A stretch of 64,000 bases of DNA from Streptomyces sp. NRRL S-87 (GCF_000719335.1 NZ_JOGB01000024.1:62001-126000), one strand, 5' to 3'. Numbered from the stretch's first letter, positions 42,903-52,523 are shown. Notes: generated by a model not told the origin, from the letters alone. Translations and numbers: made by a program.

Positions 42903-43727
42903 TCAGGCGGCCACGAGGGTGGGGACCGCGTCCAGGGTGAGGGGGAGGTGGCCCGTCGTGGGCGGTTCGAGGCGGGGGTGGCCGGTGAGGATGTCGGTGG
43001 TCAGGCGGTGGATGTCCGGGCCCGGGGTGGTGGCCAGGTCCTCGCGCAGGGCGTGCCGGAGGCGGTGGAAGGCGGCGAGGGCGTCGGCCTGTCGACCGGA
43101 GCGGTAGAGGGCGAGCATCAGCTGGCCCGTGAGCTCCTCGTGGGTGAGGTCCTGGTGGACCAGGGCGCAGAGCTCCGAGACCAGCTCCTGGTGCCGGCCC
43201 AGGGCCAGTTCGGCGTGGATGCGGCGGACCGTGGCCTCCGTGCGTTCGCGTTCGATCGGGGCGAGCGCGGCCCGCAGCAGCGGGCCGGTGGGGGCGTCGA
43301 CCAGGCCGGTGGTGCCGCTCCACATGGCGTCGGCGGTGCGGAGCAGGCGGGCGCCGGCGTCGGGCTCACCGGCGTCGAGGAGGGCGCGGCCGGCCCGGAG
43401 CCGGCTCTCGTACAGGTGCAGGTCGAGTTCGCCGTCCTCGACGCGCAGCAGGTAGCCCTGCTCCCGGGTGACGAGGCGGCCGCAGGCGACGGCGGTCGCG
43501 CCGCCGTGCAGGATGCGGCGCAGCTGCATGACGTAGGTGTGCACGGCGGCGACCGCGCGCGGCGGCGGGCTGTACTCCCACAGCTCCTCGACGAACTGGG
43601 CCATGGAGACGACCTGGTTGGCGTTCATCAGCAGGAGGGCCAGCATCTGGCGGTGCTTGGGCGCGCTGGGCGTTCTGTCGTCTCCGCTTTCGGTGACGGA
43701 CATGGGCCCCAGCATACGGAAATGCAT
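42903..43727 (-). CDS. SARP-family pathway activator
   Basis: 274 residues, a short SARP: an OmpR-type winged helix (residues ~1-95; RMLGPMSVTESG, PSAPKHRQMLALLLMNANQV, VHTYVMQLRRIL) followed by the bacterial transcriptional activation domain (DLHLYESRLRAGRALLDAGE; LTGQLMLALYRSGRQADALA). The ATG at 43727 was chosen for GGAGGGG, although the spacing is tight. SARPs activate antibiotic genes by binding heptad repeats near -35. It lies between the two halves of the cluster and is the best candidate for its direct activator. Confidence 0.88.
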   Translation of the reverse strand: MHFRMLGPMSVTESGDDRTPSAPKHRQMLALLLMNANQVVSMAQFVEELWEYSPPPRAVAAVHTYVMQLRRILHGGATAVACGRLVTREQGYLLRVEDGELDLHLYESRLRAGRALLDAGEPDAGARLLRTADAMWSGTTGLVDAPTGPLLRAALAPIERERTEATVRRIHAELALGRHQELVSELCALVHQDLTHEELTGQLMLALYRSGRQADALAAFHRLRHALREDLATTPGPDIHRLTTDILTGHPRLEPPTTGHLPLTLDAVPTLVAA

Positions 43728-43817
43728 TACCCCTCCAGGAATGAGCCGTCGTGACCATTCGACCGTAACGACGATTCGGGAGGGGCGCACAAGACCATTC
43801 CCACTTTGGCAACTCGG

Positions 43818-43844
43818 GGCCGCCGCGCCTTTGTCGCGGCGGCC
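43818..43844. terminator. Terminator after the CreL-like hydroxylase
   Basis: A perfect 10-bp stem GGCCGCCGCG / CGCGGCGGCC with a 7-nt loop, in the 199-bp gap between the hydroxylase stop and the SARP start. The rest of the gap is AT-rich and probably holds the SARP promoter. Confidence 0.7.
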
Positions 43845-43926
43845 ACCGGGGGCGTTTGAACGGCCCGACGAGCACAAGCGGAATTCTTGATTCGGTATTT
43901 ATGGAAAGGGCTCGGTGAATCCGGCA

Positions 43927-45591
43927 CTAATGGCCGGTGACCTTTGCCACCAGGCCCTCGGGGTCGCGCGGGGCCCGGTTGCCGCGCCAGGCGATGTGCT
44001 GGTCGGGGCGTACGAGCACGAGGTCGCGCCCGTACAGCTCGCGGGCCGCGCCGTCGTCGACCCGGACCACGCTCAGCGGCACCCCGGCCGCCCGGGCGGC
44101 CGCCTCGACGGCGGCGGTGCCGGAGTGCACCGGGCAGAGGCTGAGCAGGGTGAAGCCGGGGCCGAGGAGGTCGAAGAGGGAGCTGCCCGGGCCCCGTTCG
44201 TCGTCCAGCCACAGGTGCGGGGCCCGCCCGCCCGGCACCCCGGAGGGCGTGTACGTGGTGAAGGCGTCCGGCGGCGGGGTGTCGCCGGCGGCGGCTATGA
44301 GCGGGGAGCCGTCGTAGCGGGCGCCCAGCTGCACGCCGAGGGTGTCGAGGGTGAGCTGCCCGTACGCGGCCAGCCGCTCGGCGGTGCGGGCGCGGGCGGC
44401 GCGGCCCCCGGCCGTGTCGGCCTCCAGCTCCGCGGGGCGCTCGATGGCGCCGAGGCCGATGTTGAGCTCGCGGGCGGCGGTGGTGTTGCGCAGGGCGACG
44501 GGCCGGCGCTCGGTCTCGTACGAGGGGAGCAGGCCGGGCCCGCCCCAGCCCTGGACGGCCGCGGCGAGCTTCCAGGCGAGGTTGGCGGCGTCGTCGACGC
44601 CGGTGTTCATGCCGAAGCCGCCGTTGGGCGTGAACAGGTGCGCGGAGTCGCCGGCCAGCCAGACGCGGCCGCTGCCGAAGCGCTCGGCGACCAGCGCGGC
44701 GCCGGGGGTCCAGGCCCGGCGGGAGAGCACCTCCACGTCGAGGTCGGTGCCGGCGGCGCGGCGTACGAGGTCGGCCACCCGGGAGTCGTCGGGGTCGTCG
44801 GGGTCGGCCGAGCTGGTGAGCAGGAAGAACTGGTCGTCGCCGTCGAGGGCGATGAGGTTGAGGGCGAGCTCCGCGTTGACCACCCAGTTGCTCCAGCCGG
44901 CCCGGTCGCGCAGGAAGCGCCGGTACATGCCGGGCACGCGCAGGTGCGCGGCGGTGGCCCGGCGGCCGAGGACGTCCTGGTCGAGGGAGCCCTCGCCGGA
45001 GTAGGCGATGCCGAGCGCACGGCGGACCAGGCCCTGGCCGCCGTCGCAGCCGGCCACGTACGCGGCCCGGACGACGTCCCGGCCGGCCGGCCCCTCGACG
45101 GTCAGGGCCACGGCCTCGGCCTCCTCGGCGAGCGCGGTGACGCGGTGGCCGTAGCGCAGGGTGATGCGGGGGCGGGTGCCGGCGTGCTCGCGCAGCAGGC
45201 GCTCGACGTACATCTGGTTGGCGCGGTGCATGGGTTCGGGCACCTGGTGGGTGCGCGGGGCGGCGGCGGTGGCGGCGCGCACCTCGTCGGCGCCGGGGTG
45301 CGGCAGGTGGGCCAGGAGGTGGCCGTCGTAGCGGGTGAAGAAGGTGATGCCCGCGCTGTGGCCGCCGGGTAGGCCGAGCTCGCGCACCCGCGTGGCCAGG
45401 CCGAGGCGGCGGTAGTGCTCCATGGTGCGGGCGCCGTGGGTGCTGCCGCGCGGTTCGGCGGCCACGGACGGGGCGGCGTCGTAGACGGTGGACGCCACGC
45501 CGTGGTGGTCGAGGAGCAGCGCGAGCACGAGCCCCACGGGGCCGCCGCCGACGATGGCGACGGGCTGCTGCGGGGGGCGGACGGGGACCAT
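43927..45591 (-). CDS. FAD-dependent aromatic hydroxylase, CreL-like candidate
   Basis: 554 residues. FAD motif VAIVGGGPVGLVLALLLDHH (residues 11-30), DG motif VAGCDGGQGLVRRALG and VWLAGDSAHLFTPNGGFGMN, with the thioredoxin-like C-terminus of phenol-hydroxylase-type enzymes. In cremeomycin biosynthesis a flavin hydroxylase oxidises 3,4-AHBA next to the amino group before diazotisation. The place of this gene, divergent from the CreM-like ligase, makes it the more likely of the two FAD hydroxylases here for that step. The start is the ATG behind GGAGG. Confidence 0.85.
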   Translation of the reverse strand: MVPVRPPQQPVAIVGGGPVGLVLALLLDHHGVASTVYDAAPSVAAEPRGSTHGARTMEHYRRLGLATRVRELGLPGGHSAGITFFTRYDGHLLAHLPHPGADEVRAATAAAPRTHQVPEPMHRANQMYVERLLREHAGTRPRITLRYGHRVTALAEEAEAVALTVEGPAGRDVVRAAYVAGCDGGQGLVRRALGIAYSGEGSLDQDVLGRRATAAHLRVPGMYRRFLRDRAGWSNWVVNAELALNLIALDGDDQFFLLTSSADPDDPDDSRVADLVRRAAGTDLDVEVLSRRAWTPGAALVAERFGSGRVWLAGDSAHLFTPNGGFGMNTGVDDAANLAWKLAAAVQGWGGPGLLPSYETERRPVALRNTTAARELNIGLGAIERPAELEADTAGGRAARARTAERLAAYGQLTLDTLGVQLGARYDGSPLIAAAGDTPPPDAFTTYTPSGVPGGRAPHLWLDDERGPGSSLFDLLGPGFTLLSLCPVHSGTAAVEAAARAAGVPLSVVRVDDGAARELYGRDLVLVRPDQHIAWRGNRAPRDPEGLVAKVTGH

Positions 45592-45921
45592 CGGGGCCTC
45601 CAGCGTTCGGTACGGGCGGGCGGGCGGCGGGCGTACGGCAGGCGGGCGGGCGGATGGCGGGCGTACGGCGGGAGGGCGGGCGTACGGCGGGCGCGGTGCA
45701 TCGTCCCAGCGGCGCCTGAAGGACGGATAAAGGGGCGGTGACGGCGCATCGCGACCGCCGCGAATTCACGCCGGCGCGCGCCCTCGATTTCCACCTCCAG
45801 AGGATCTTTAGACGCCCCCGGAAGACTCGGCGGCGTACTGGACCGGCTCTCTCGGATCGTCCCGGATCCCCTTTCCGGGCCGCTGCACCGGATCGGATCT
45901 CGACGGAGTGTGAGGTATTCC
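45592..45921. promoter_or_regulatory. Divergent promoter region of the diazo section, with repeats
   Basis: A 330-bp gap without a gene. GGCGGGCGTACGGC occurs exactly at 45626-45639, 45656-45669 and 45675-45688. The part nearest the ligase (about 45775-45920) is less GC-rich and should contain its promoter. Whether the repeats are regulator sites or slippage products is open. Confidence 0.5.
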
Positions 45922-47607
45922 ATGTTCCTGATAGGCACGCACCGCTCCATCGTGCAGCGCCTGCGCCTCACGGCCGACCGCGAACTGGGCGCCGGAAACT
46001 TCTTCTGGCACGCCTGGCGCATTTCCCGCGACCGGGACCGGCCGCTGCTGTTCCACCCGGACGTCTCCGTACCGGGGTGGGAGGAGCGGGAGTTGCCGGG
46101 ACTGTCCCTGAACGGCGCCAGGGACGCCGTCGTCCGGTACGCCGCCTGGTACCGGGAGCAGGGCGTCACCTCCTCCTCGCACGTGGGCCTGTACACCCGG
46201 CACGGGCTGTTCGGCCTGCTGCACCACATCGCCGTCACGAGCCTGGGCGCCGCCGCGGTGCACTGCAACCCCCGGATGGCCCCGCAGACGGCGGCCGAGT
46301 ACTTCCTGCGCACCGGCACCCACCTGGTGGTGGGCGACGCCGACCTGCTCAAGGACCTGGCCTCCGCCTGGCAGGCGGCCGGCCGCACGCAGGTCCCCGC
46401 GCTGCACGACGTGGCCGAGGTGGACGCGCGGGCGCCGCGGCCGCGCCGGCCGCTCGAGGACTTCCCGTACCGGCACACCGCCGACGACCTGGTGATGATC
46501 TCCCACTCGTCGGGGACCACGGGTCGGCCCAAGGCGCCGGTGTTCCACCACCGTTCGTTCTTCATCGGCAAGCGCGAACGGCTGTGGACCTTCCCCTCGC
46601 TGCGGACCGACCGGCTGCTGACCGCGCTGCCGCACAGCCACTCCGCGGGGATCAGCTACCTGTCGATGGCGCTGCTGCTGGGCATCCCCACCCTGGTCCT
46701 GGACGGCGCGGACGGCGACCGGCTGGCCCGCGCGGTCAACGCCTTCCGGCCCACGGTCGTGCTGGGCTTCCCGCTCACCCTCGCCGAGCTCGACCCGGCC
46801 GCCGTCGACCTGGAGGCCGCCCGGCGCGTCCACACCTGGAACGGCATGGGCGACGCCTCCCACGAGCGCCACATCCGCCCGCTGACGGCGCTCGGTGCGC
46901 CCGGCACGGGGTCGGTGTACCTGGACGGGCTGGGGTCGTCGGAGATGGGCATGGTGCTGTTCAAGGCGGCCCACACCCGCGCCTCGCAGCGGTACGGACG
47001 GCTGATCGGCCGGCCCGCCGGGGTGGTGCGCAAGGCCGCCGTGCTCGCGCCCGACGGGCGCGAACTGCCCGACGGGCAGGCCGGCATGCTGGGGGTGCGC
47101 ACGCCCAGCGTGACACCCGGGTACTGGGACGATCCGGGCCTGAACAAGGAGTCCGTGCTCAGCGGGTACTTCCTCACCGGCGACATCGTCCGCAGGGACG
47201 CCGAGGGCAACTGGTACCACCTCGACCGCACGCCCGACGTCATCCGGGCCGCGGCCGGGGACGTCCACAGCCTGCCCCTCGAAGAGGTCGTCCTGAACAC
47301 CACGCAGGCGCTGGACGCGGCGGTGGTGGCGGTGGCCGACCCGCAGCAGCCCGGCAGGTCCTGCCCGGCGGCGGTCGTCTACTACGCGGACGGCGTCGAG
47401 CGGATCCCGGCCGACCTGCTGGCCGCGTGCAACGCCGCGCTGGACGCGGCGGGTCTGCCGCGGCTGAACGCGCTGGTGCTCACCGGGGAGCGGGAGGGCC
47501 TGCCGGTGGGGGTCACCGGCAAGGTGCTCAAGCGGGTGCTGCGCGAGCGGTACCGGGACGTGCTGACCGAGCCGGCCGGGCCGGCCGTCGCGAAGACGGG
47601 GGCGTGA
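45922..47607 (+). CDS. creM: CreM-like AMP-ligase (candidate diazotase)
   Basis: About 561 residues from the ATG at 45922 (TGAGGT upstream; GTG 45910 possible). ANL motifs: SHSSGTTGRPKAPVFHH (P-loop), LDGLGSSEMGMVLFK, YFLTGDIVRR and VTGKVLKRVL with the C-terminal lysine. In cremeomycin assembly the ANL protein CreM uses ATP to activate nitrous acid and diazotise an arylamine. The setting, with CreE- and CreD-like genes three and four genes downstream, supports the same role. Ordinary carboxylate activation is the alternative. The next gene follows within a few bases. Confidence 0.78.
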   Translation: MFLIGTHRSIVQRLRLTADRELGAGNFFWHAWRISRDRDRPLLFHPDVSVPGWEERELPGLSLNGARDAVVRYAAWYREQGVTSSSHVGLYTRHGLFGLLHHIAVTSLGAAAVHCNPRMAPQTAAEYFLRTGTHLVVGDADLLKDLASAWQAAGRTQVPALHDVAEVDARAPRPRRPLEDFPYRHTADDLVMISHSSGTTGRPKAPVFHHRSFFIGKRERLWTFPSLRTDRLLTALPHSHSAGISYLSMALLLGIPTLVLDGADGDRLARAVNAFRPTVVLGFPLTLAELDPAAVDLEAARRVHTWNGMGDASHERHIRPLTALGAPGTGSVYLDGLGSSEMGMVLFKAAHTRASQRYGRLIGRPAGVVRKAAVLAPDGRELPDGQAGMLGVRTPSVTPGYWDDPGLNKESVLSGYFLTGDIVRRDAEGNWYHLDRTPDVIRAAAGDVHSLPLEEVVLNTTQALDAAVVAVADPQQPGRSCPAAVVYYADGVERIPADLLAACNAALDAAGLPRLNALVLTGEREGLPVGVTGKVLKRVLRERYRDVLTEPAGPAVAKTGA

Positions 47608-47612
47608 GGACC

Positions 47613-48827
47613 GTGACCGTACGCACGGACGAGGCGGCGGCCGGGACGTCGGCCGGGACCGCCCCCGGCACCGTCGAAGGCCCCGGGGCGGAGCAGGAGT
47701 CGGTGCGCCGGCTCGTCGACACCATCACCGGTACGTGGCGGGCGCAGGCGCTGTACGCGGCCGTGGCCCTGGGGCTGCCGGACCACCTCGCCGGTCGGCC
47801 CGGCGGGCTGACCGCGGCGGCGCTCGCCGACGCCGCGGGTGCCGACGCCGACGCGCTGGCCCGGCTGCTGCGGCTGCTGGCGGCGCTGGACGTGGTCGAG
47901 ACCGGCCCGCAGGCGGGCCGGAGCGCGGGGGCCGGCGAGGGGGCCGGCCACGGCCCGGGCGAGGCCGAGGGGCATGGCGGGGGCGAGGCGCATGGCGGAG
48001 GCGGGGGCGGGGGCGGGGGCGGGGGAACGTACCGCCTCACCGCCGCCGGAGAGCTGCTGCGCACCGACGCGCCCCGCTCCCTCGCGGCCATGGTCCGCAT
48101 CTACGGCGAGGAGTTCCACCGGGCCTGGGGCGCGGTGGTGCCGGCGGTGCGCACCGGGACATCCGGCTTCCAGCACGCCTTCGGCAAGACCCTGCACGAG
48201 TACCTGCGCGACCCGGCGGCCGCGGGCCGCTTCCAGCGGGCGATGAACGCCGGGAACGTCTTCTTCCCCGACGTCCTCGACGCCTACGACTTCGGCGGTG
48301 CCCGCCACGTCGTGGACGTGGCCGGCGGCAGCGGCATGCTGCTGGGCACCGTCCTGGCCGCGCGTCCGGGGCTGCGCGGCACCGTCGTCGACCAGCCGCA
48401 CATGGTGCCGGTGGCCACCGCGCACCTGGACGCGGCGGTGGGGCCGGGACGGTACGAGGCGGTGGCCGGCGACGTGTTCACCGGCGCCGGACTGCCGCGC
48501 GGCGCGGACGTCTACCTGCTCTCGCGGGTGCTCCAGGACTGGGACGACGCGCACTGCACGACGCTGCTGTCGCACCTGCGCGAGGCGCTCGCCGCCGGGG
48601 ACCGCCCGGGCGACGCCCGACTGCTGGTCCTGGAGCGGGTGGTCCCCGAGCCCGGGGCCCCGCGGCTGCTGCCGCTGCTGTACGACCTGCACCTGCTCAT
48701 GGCCGCCGGCGGCCGGGAGCGCGACCTGGCCGGTTACCGCGCGGTGCTCGCCGCGGCGGGGTTGCGGCTGGAGTCCGTCCACGAACTGTCCCTGGAGACC
48801 AGCCTGCTGGTCGCGGCCGTGGCCTGA
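47613..48827 (+). CDS. O-methyltransferase (family 2), CreN-like position
   Basis: About 404 residues from the GTG at 47613 (GAGG upstream); GTG 47604, overlapping the ligase stop, is equally possible. An N-terminal dimerisation/winged-helix domain (WRAQALYAAVALGLPDHLAG) precedes the SAM domain (VVDVAGGSGMLLGTVLAARP; LSRVLQDWDDAHC). A 30-residue insert ending in a run of eleven Gly splits the N-terminal domain and is probably a loop expansion. Expected to methylate the ring 4-OH or another phenol. It is a second, unrelated methyltransferase to the one at 33189. Confidence 0.85.
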   Translation: MTVRTDEAAAGTSAGTAPGTVEGPGAEQESVRRLVDTITGTWRAQALYAAVALGLPDHLAGRPGGLTAAALADAAGADADALARLLRLLAALDVVETGPQAGRSAGAGEGAGHGPGEAEGHGGGEAHGGGGGGGGGGGTYRLTAAGELLRTDAPRSLAAMVRIYGEEFHRAWGAVVPAVRTGTSGFQHAFGKTLHEYLRDPAAAGRFQRAMNAGNVFFPDVLDAYDFGGARHVVDVAGGSGMLLGTVLAARPGLRGTVVDQPHMVPVATAHLDAAVGPGRYEAVAGDVFTGAGLPRGADVYLLSRVLQDWDDAHCTTLLSHLREALAAGDRPGDARLLVLERVVPEPGAPRLLPLLYDLHLLMAAGGRERDLAGYRAVLAAAGLRLESVHELSLETSLLVAAVA

Positions 48828-48969
48828 GCCGGCCGGTCCTCCGTGCCGGGCACCCCGGACGCCACGTCGTACGCCGTCTCGTACGCCACCCCGTACTTCG
48901 TACCACCCGAAGCACCCGAACCGCCCGTTCCGCGGGTACCGCCCGTGTCGCCAGTATCGGAGAAGCGTG

Positions 48970-51027
48970 ATGAGCAGCGGGGATCTGACGGTCTGCATCG
49001 TCGGTGCGGGGCCGCGAGGCCTGTCGGTGCTGGAGCGGATCTGCGCCAACGCGCGCAACCGCCCCGCCGGTTCCGCCGTGACGGTCCACGTCGTGGACCC
49101 GTACCGGCCGGGCCCGGGCAAGGTGTGGCGCACCGCGCAGTCGCGGCACCTGCTCATGAACACGGTGGCCTCGCAGGTGACCGTGTTCACCGACGACAGC
49201 GTGGAGATGGCCGGCCCGGTCGAGAAGGGCCCGAGCCTGTACGAGTGGTCGGCTGCCCTCGCGCTGCCGGGACTGGCGGCCGAGCCGCGGGGCGCCGCCG
49301 ACGCGGCGTTCCTGGCCGAGGCCGCGGAACTCGGCCCGGACGCGTACCCGAGCCGCGCCCTGTACGGCCGCTACCTCGAGGACTGCTTCGACCGGATCGT
49401 CGAGGCGGCGCCCGAGCAGGTCACCGTGCGCGTGCACCGGGCGCGCGCGGTGCACCTGGCGGAGGAGACCGCGGCCGGTGCCCACGGCGCGCGGGGCGGG
49501 CCCCAGCGGCTGACGCTGTCGGACGGCACGCTGCTGGCGGGGCTCGACGCGGTGGTGCTGGCGCAGGGACACGTCGGGGCCCGGCCCACCCCGCAGGAGG
49601 CCCGTACGGCGGAGGAGGCGCGGGCGTGGGGCCTGACGCACGTCCTGCCGGCGAACCCGGCCGACGTCGACCTCTCCGTGCTGGCCCCCGGCCGGGCGGT
49701 GCTGCTGCGCGGCCTCGGCCTGAACTTCTTCGACCACATGGCGCTGCTCACCACCGGCCGCGGCGGCCGCTTCGAGCGGCGGCCCGGGACGGGGACGCTG
49801 CGCTACGTCCCCTCGGGGCGGGAGCCGCTCCTGTACGCGGGGTCGCGGCGCGGAATCCCGTACCACGCCCGCGGCGAGAACGAGAAGGGCGCGCACGGGA
49901 GGTACGAGCCGCGGCTGCTCACCCCCGCGGCGATCGCGGCGCTGGCCGCGCGGGCCGTGGACGGCGAGCGGGTGCACTTCGGCACGGACGTGTGGCCGCT
50001 GGTCGCCAAGGAGGTGGAGGGCGTCTACTACGGCGCGCTGCTCGCCGGGCGCGGCCGGCCGGCGGCCGAGCGCGAGGACTTCACGGCACGCTACCTCGCG
50101 GCCCCGGCGGGCGGGGAGGAGGAGCGCGGCCTGCTCGCGGAGTACGGGATCGGGGCCGCCGACGCGTGGGACTGGGAGGCGGTGGCGCAGCCGCACGGCA
50201 GCCGGGTGTTCGCCGACCGGGACGCGTTCCGGGAGTGGGTGCTGGCGTACCTGGCCGCCGACGTGGCCGCGGCGCGGGCGGGCAACGTCAGCGGACCGCT
50301 GAAGGCCGCCCTCGACGTCCTGCGCGACCTGCGCAACGAGATACGGCTGGTGGTGGACCACGGCGGGCTGGAGGGCAACTCCTACCGCGACGACCTCCAG
50401 GGCTGGTACACGCCGCTGAACGCCTTCCTGTCGATCGGCCCGCCGGTCTCGCGCATCGAGGAGCTCATCGCCCTCGTGGAGGCGGGGGTGGTGGAGCTGC
50501 TCGGGCCGGGGATGCGGGTGCGGGTGGCCACCGCAGGACCCGGCGGGCCGGCCTTCGAGGCCACCTCCGACCGGGTGGCCGGGCCGCCGGTGCGGGCGGG
50601 CGCGCTGATCGAGGCGCGGCTGCCCGAGCCCGACCTGCGGCGCACCGACGACCCCCTGATGGCCCAGTTGCTGACGGAGGGCCGGCTGGCGCCCTACCGG
50701 ATCCCGGGGGCCTGCGGCACGGTCTACGAGACCGGCGGCGTCTCGGTGACCGAACGGCCCTACCACGTGGTGGACGCGGCGGGCCGGGCGCATCCGCGCC
50801 GGTTCGCGTACGGGGTGCCGACCGAGGCCGTGCACTGGGTGACGGCGGCCGGTATCCGGCCGGGGGTCAACTCGGTGACGCTGGGCGACTCGGACGCGAT
50901 CGCGCGGGCGGTGCTGGCGCTGGATCCGGTCCGGGGCGCGGCGGCGGAACCGGGCGGCCGCGACGACCTGGGGGCGGACGTCCCCGACGACCGGTGGGAC
51001 GCCGACCTGTCGGGGGTGACCTCGTGA
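48970..51027 (+). CDS. creE: CreE-like FAD-dependent aspartate N-oxygenase
   Basis: 685 residues. It opens with a Rossmann FAD motif IVGAGPRGLSVLERICANA (from residue 10), followed by HVVDPYRPGPGKVWRTAQS and QSRHLLMNTVASQVTVFTDD, typical of the large NAD_binding_9-type flavoproteins of the CreE/FzmM/AlnM group. These oxidise L-aspartate in steps to nitrosuccinate. The following gene is the matching lyase and overlaps by 4 bp, the pairing seen in diazo and N-nitroso clusters. RBS GGAGAAG. Confidence 0.85.
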   Translation: MSSGDLTVCIVGAGPRGLSVLERICANARNRPAGSAVTVHVVDPYRPGPGKVWRTAQSRHLLMNTVASQVTVFTDDSVEMAGPVEKGPSLYEWSAALALPGLAAEPRGAADAAFLAEAAELGPDAYPSRALYGRYLEDCFDRIVEAAPEQVTVRVHRARAVHLAEETAAGAHGARGGPQRLTLSDGTLLAGLDAVVLAQGHVGARPTPQEARTAEEARAWGLTHVLPANPADVDLSVLAPGRAVLLRGLGLNFFDHMALLTTGRGGRFERRPGTGTLRYVPSGREPLLYAGSRRGIPYHARGENEKGAHGRYEPRLLTPAAIAALAARAVDGERVHFGTDVWPLVAKEVEGVYYGALLAGRGRPAAEREDFTARYLAAPAGGEEERGLLAEYGIGAADAWDWEAVAQPHGSRVFADRDAFREWVLAYLAADVAAARAGNVSGPLKAALDVLRDLRNEIRLVVDHGGLEGNSYRDDLQGWYTPLNAFLSIGPPVSRIEELIALVEAGVVELLGPGMRVRVATAGPGGPAFEATSDRVAGPPVRAGALIEARLPEPDLRRTDDPLMAQLLTEGRLAPYRIPGACGTVYETGGVSVTERPYHVVDAAGRAHPRRFAYGVPTEAVHWVTAAGIRPGVNSVTLGDSDAIARAVLALDPVRGAAAEPGGRDDLGADVPDDRWDADLSGVTS

Positions 51028-52523
51028 CGGGCCGGCCCGGGCGGCCGGCCGTCGGGGCCGGCCCGGCAGGGCTCGACAGCGGGCTGCTGTCGCCCGTGCG
51101 GGCCGGGGCGCCGGTGGAAGCAGCCGTGGCGGACGAGGCCTGGGTGCAGGCCATGCTCGATGCCGAGGCCGCCCTCGCCCGGGCCCAGGCCCGGCTCGGC
51201 ACGCTGCCGCCGGCCGCCGCCGCGGCGGTCTCGGCGGCCGCGGACGCCGCCGCGTACGACGTACGGGAGTTGGCGCTGGCCTCCCGGGAGACCGCCAACC
51301 CCGTCGTGGGGCTGGTCCGGGCCCTCGGGCGGCGGGTGGCGCGGGCGGACCCGGCCGCCGCCGAGTACGTGCACCGCGGCTCCACCAGCCAGGACATCCT
51401 CGACACCGGCGCCATGCTGGTGGCCCGGCGCGCGCTGGCCCTGATCCGGGCCGACCTGGCGCGGACCGCCGCCGCGCTCGCCCGGCTGGCCGTCCGGCAC
51501 CGGGACACCCCGATGGCCGGGCGCACCCTCGCGCTGCACGCCGTACCCACGACGTTCGGGCTCAAGGCCGCCGGCTGGCGGGAGCTGGTCCTGCGGGCCG
51601 ACCGCCGGCTCGCCGCGATCGGGACCGGGCTGCCGGTCTCCCTGGGCGGGGCGGCCGGGACCCTGGCCGGGTACCTCGAGTTCGCGGCGCTGGACGGGGG
51701 ACCGGGGGCGGACCCGACCGGCCCGGACGGCGGCCCCGGGGGCGGCGGCGACTACGCCGAGCGCCTCGTCGGGGCCTTCGCCGCCGAGACCGGGCTCGCG
51801 CCCCAGGGCCTGCCCTGGCACGCCCTGCGCGGCCCGGTCGCGGAGCTGGCCGGAGGGCTGGCCTTCACCGCCGGAGCGCTCGGGAAGCTGGCCGTCGACG
51901 TGCTGTCGCTGGCCCGGACCGAGGTCGGTGAGGTGGCCGAGCCCGGCCCGTCCGGCCGGGGCGGCTCGTCCGCGATGCCCCACAAGCGCAACCCGGTGCT
52001 GGCCACCCTGATCCGCAGCGCCGCGCTCCAGGTGCCCGCCCTCGCCGGCGCCCTGACGCAGAGTCTGCTCGCCGAGGACGAGCGGTCGGCCGGGTCCTGG
52101 CACGCCGAGTGGTCGCTGCTGCGCGACTGCCTGCGGCTCGCGGGCGGCGCGGCGTACACGGCCGTCGAGCTGGCCGAGGGGCTGGTGGTCCGGCCCGACC
52201 GGATGCGGGCCAACCTCGGTCTGACGGGCAGCCAGGTGGTCTCGGAGCGGATCGCCGCCGTGCTCGCCCCGCCGCTGGGCCGGGCGCGGGCCCGGCGGCT
52301 GCTCGCCGAGGCCTCCGCCGCGGCCGAGCGGGAGGGGGCCCCGCTGTACGCCGTCCTGGCCGCCCTGCCGGAGGTCATGGCACACCTCGACGAACGCCGG
52401 CTGGCCGCCCTGCTGGACCCCGCCGGGTACACCGGCGCCGCGGCCCGCCTGGTGGACCGGTCGCTGCGCGAGGACCCGGAGCCGCCCGGCGACCGCCCGG
52501 AGCCGCCAGGCCCGCTGCCCTGA
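51024..52523 (+). CDS. creD: CreD-like nitrosuccinate lyase (fumarase/aspartase superfamily)
   Basis: 499 residues from the GTG that overlaps the CreE-like stop. The superfamily signature is GSSAMPHKRNPV (~residues 313-324), with STSQDILDTGAM (~121) and AGRTLALHAVPTTFGLKAAG (~165) as the other conserved regions. CreD eliminates nitrous acid from nitrosuccinate, giving fumarate. By sequence alone it could be a 3-carboxymuconate cycloisomerase or adenylosuccinate lyase relative, but the coupling to the CreE-like gene decides the call. A Gly/Pro/Asp-rich insert lies near residues 228-245. Confidence 0.86.
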   Translation: MTGRPGRPAVGAGPAGLDSGLLSPVRAGAPVEAAVADEAWVQAMLDAEAALARAQARLGTLPPAAAAAVSAAADAAAYDVRELALASRETANPVVGLVRALGRRVARADPAAAEYVHRGSTSQDILDTGAMLVARRALALIRADLARTAAALARLAVRHRDTPMAGRTLALHAVPTTFGLKAAGWRELVLRADRRLAAIGTGLPVSLGGAAGTLAGYLEFAALDGGPGADPTGPDGGPGGGGDYAERLVGAFAAETGLAPQGLPWHALRGPVAELAGGLAFTAGALGKLAVDVLSLARTEVGEVAEPGPSGRGGSSAMPHKRNPVLATLIRSAALQVPALAGALTQSLLAEDERSAGSWHAEWSLLRDCLRLAGGAAYTAVELAEGLVVRPDRMRANLGLTGSQVVSERIAAVLAPPLGRARARRLLAEASAAAEREGAPLYAVLAALPEVMAHLDERRLAALLDPAGYTGAAARLVDRSLREDPEPPGDRPEPPGPLP

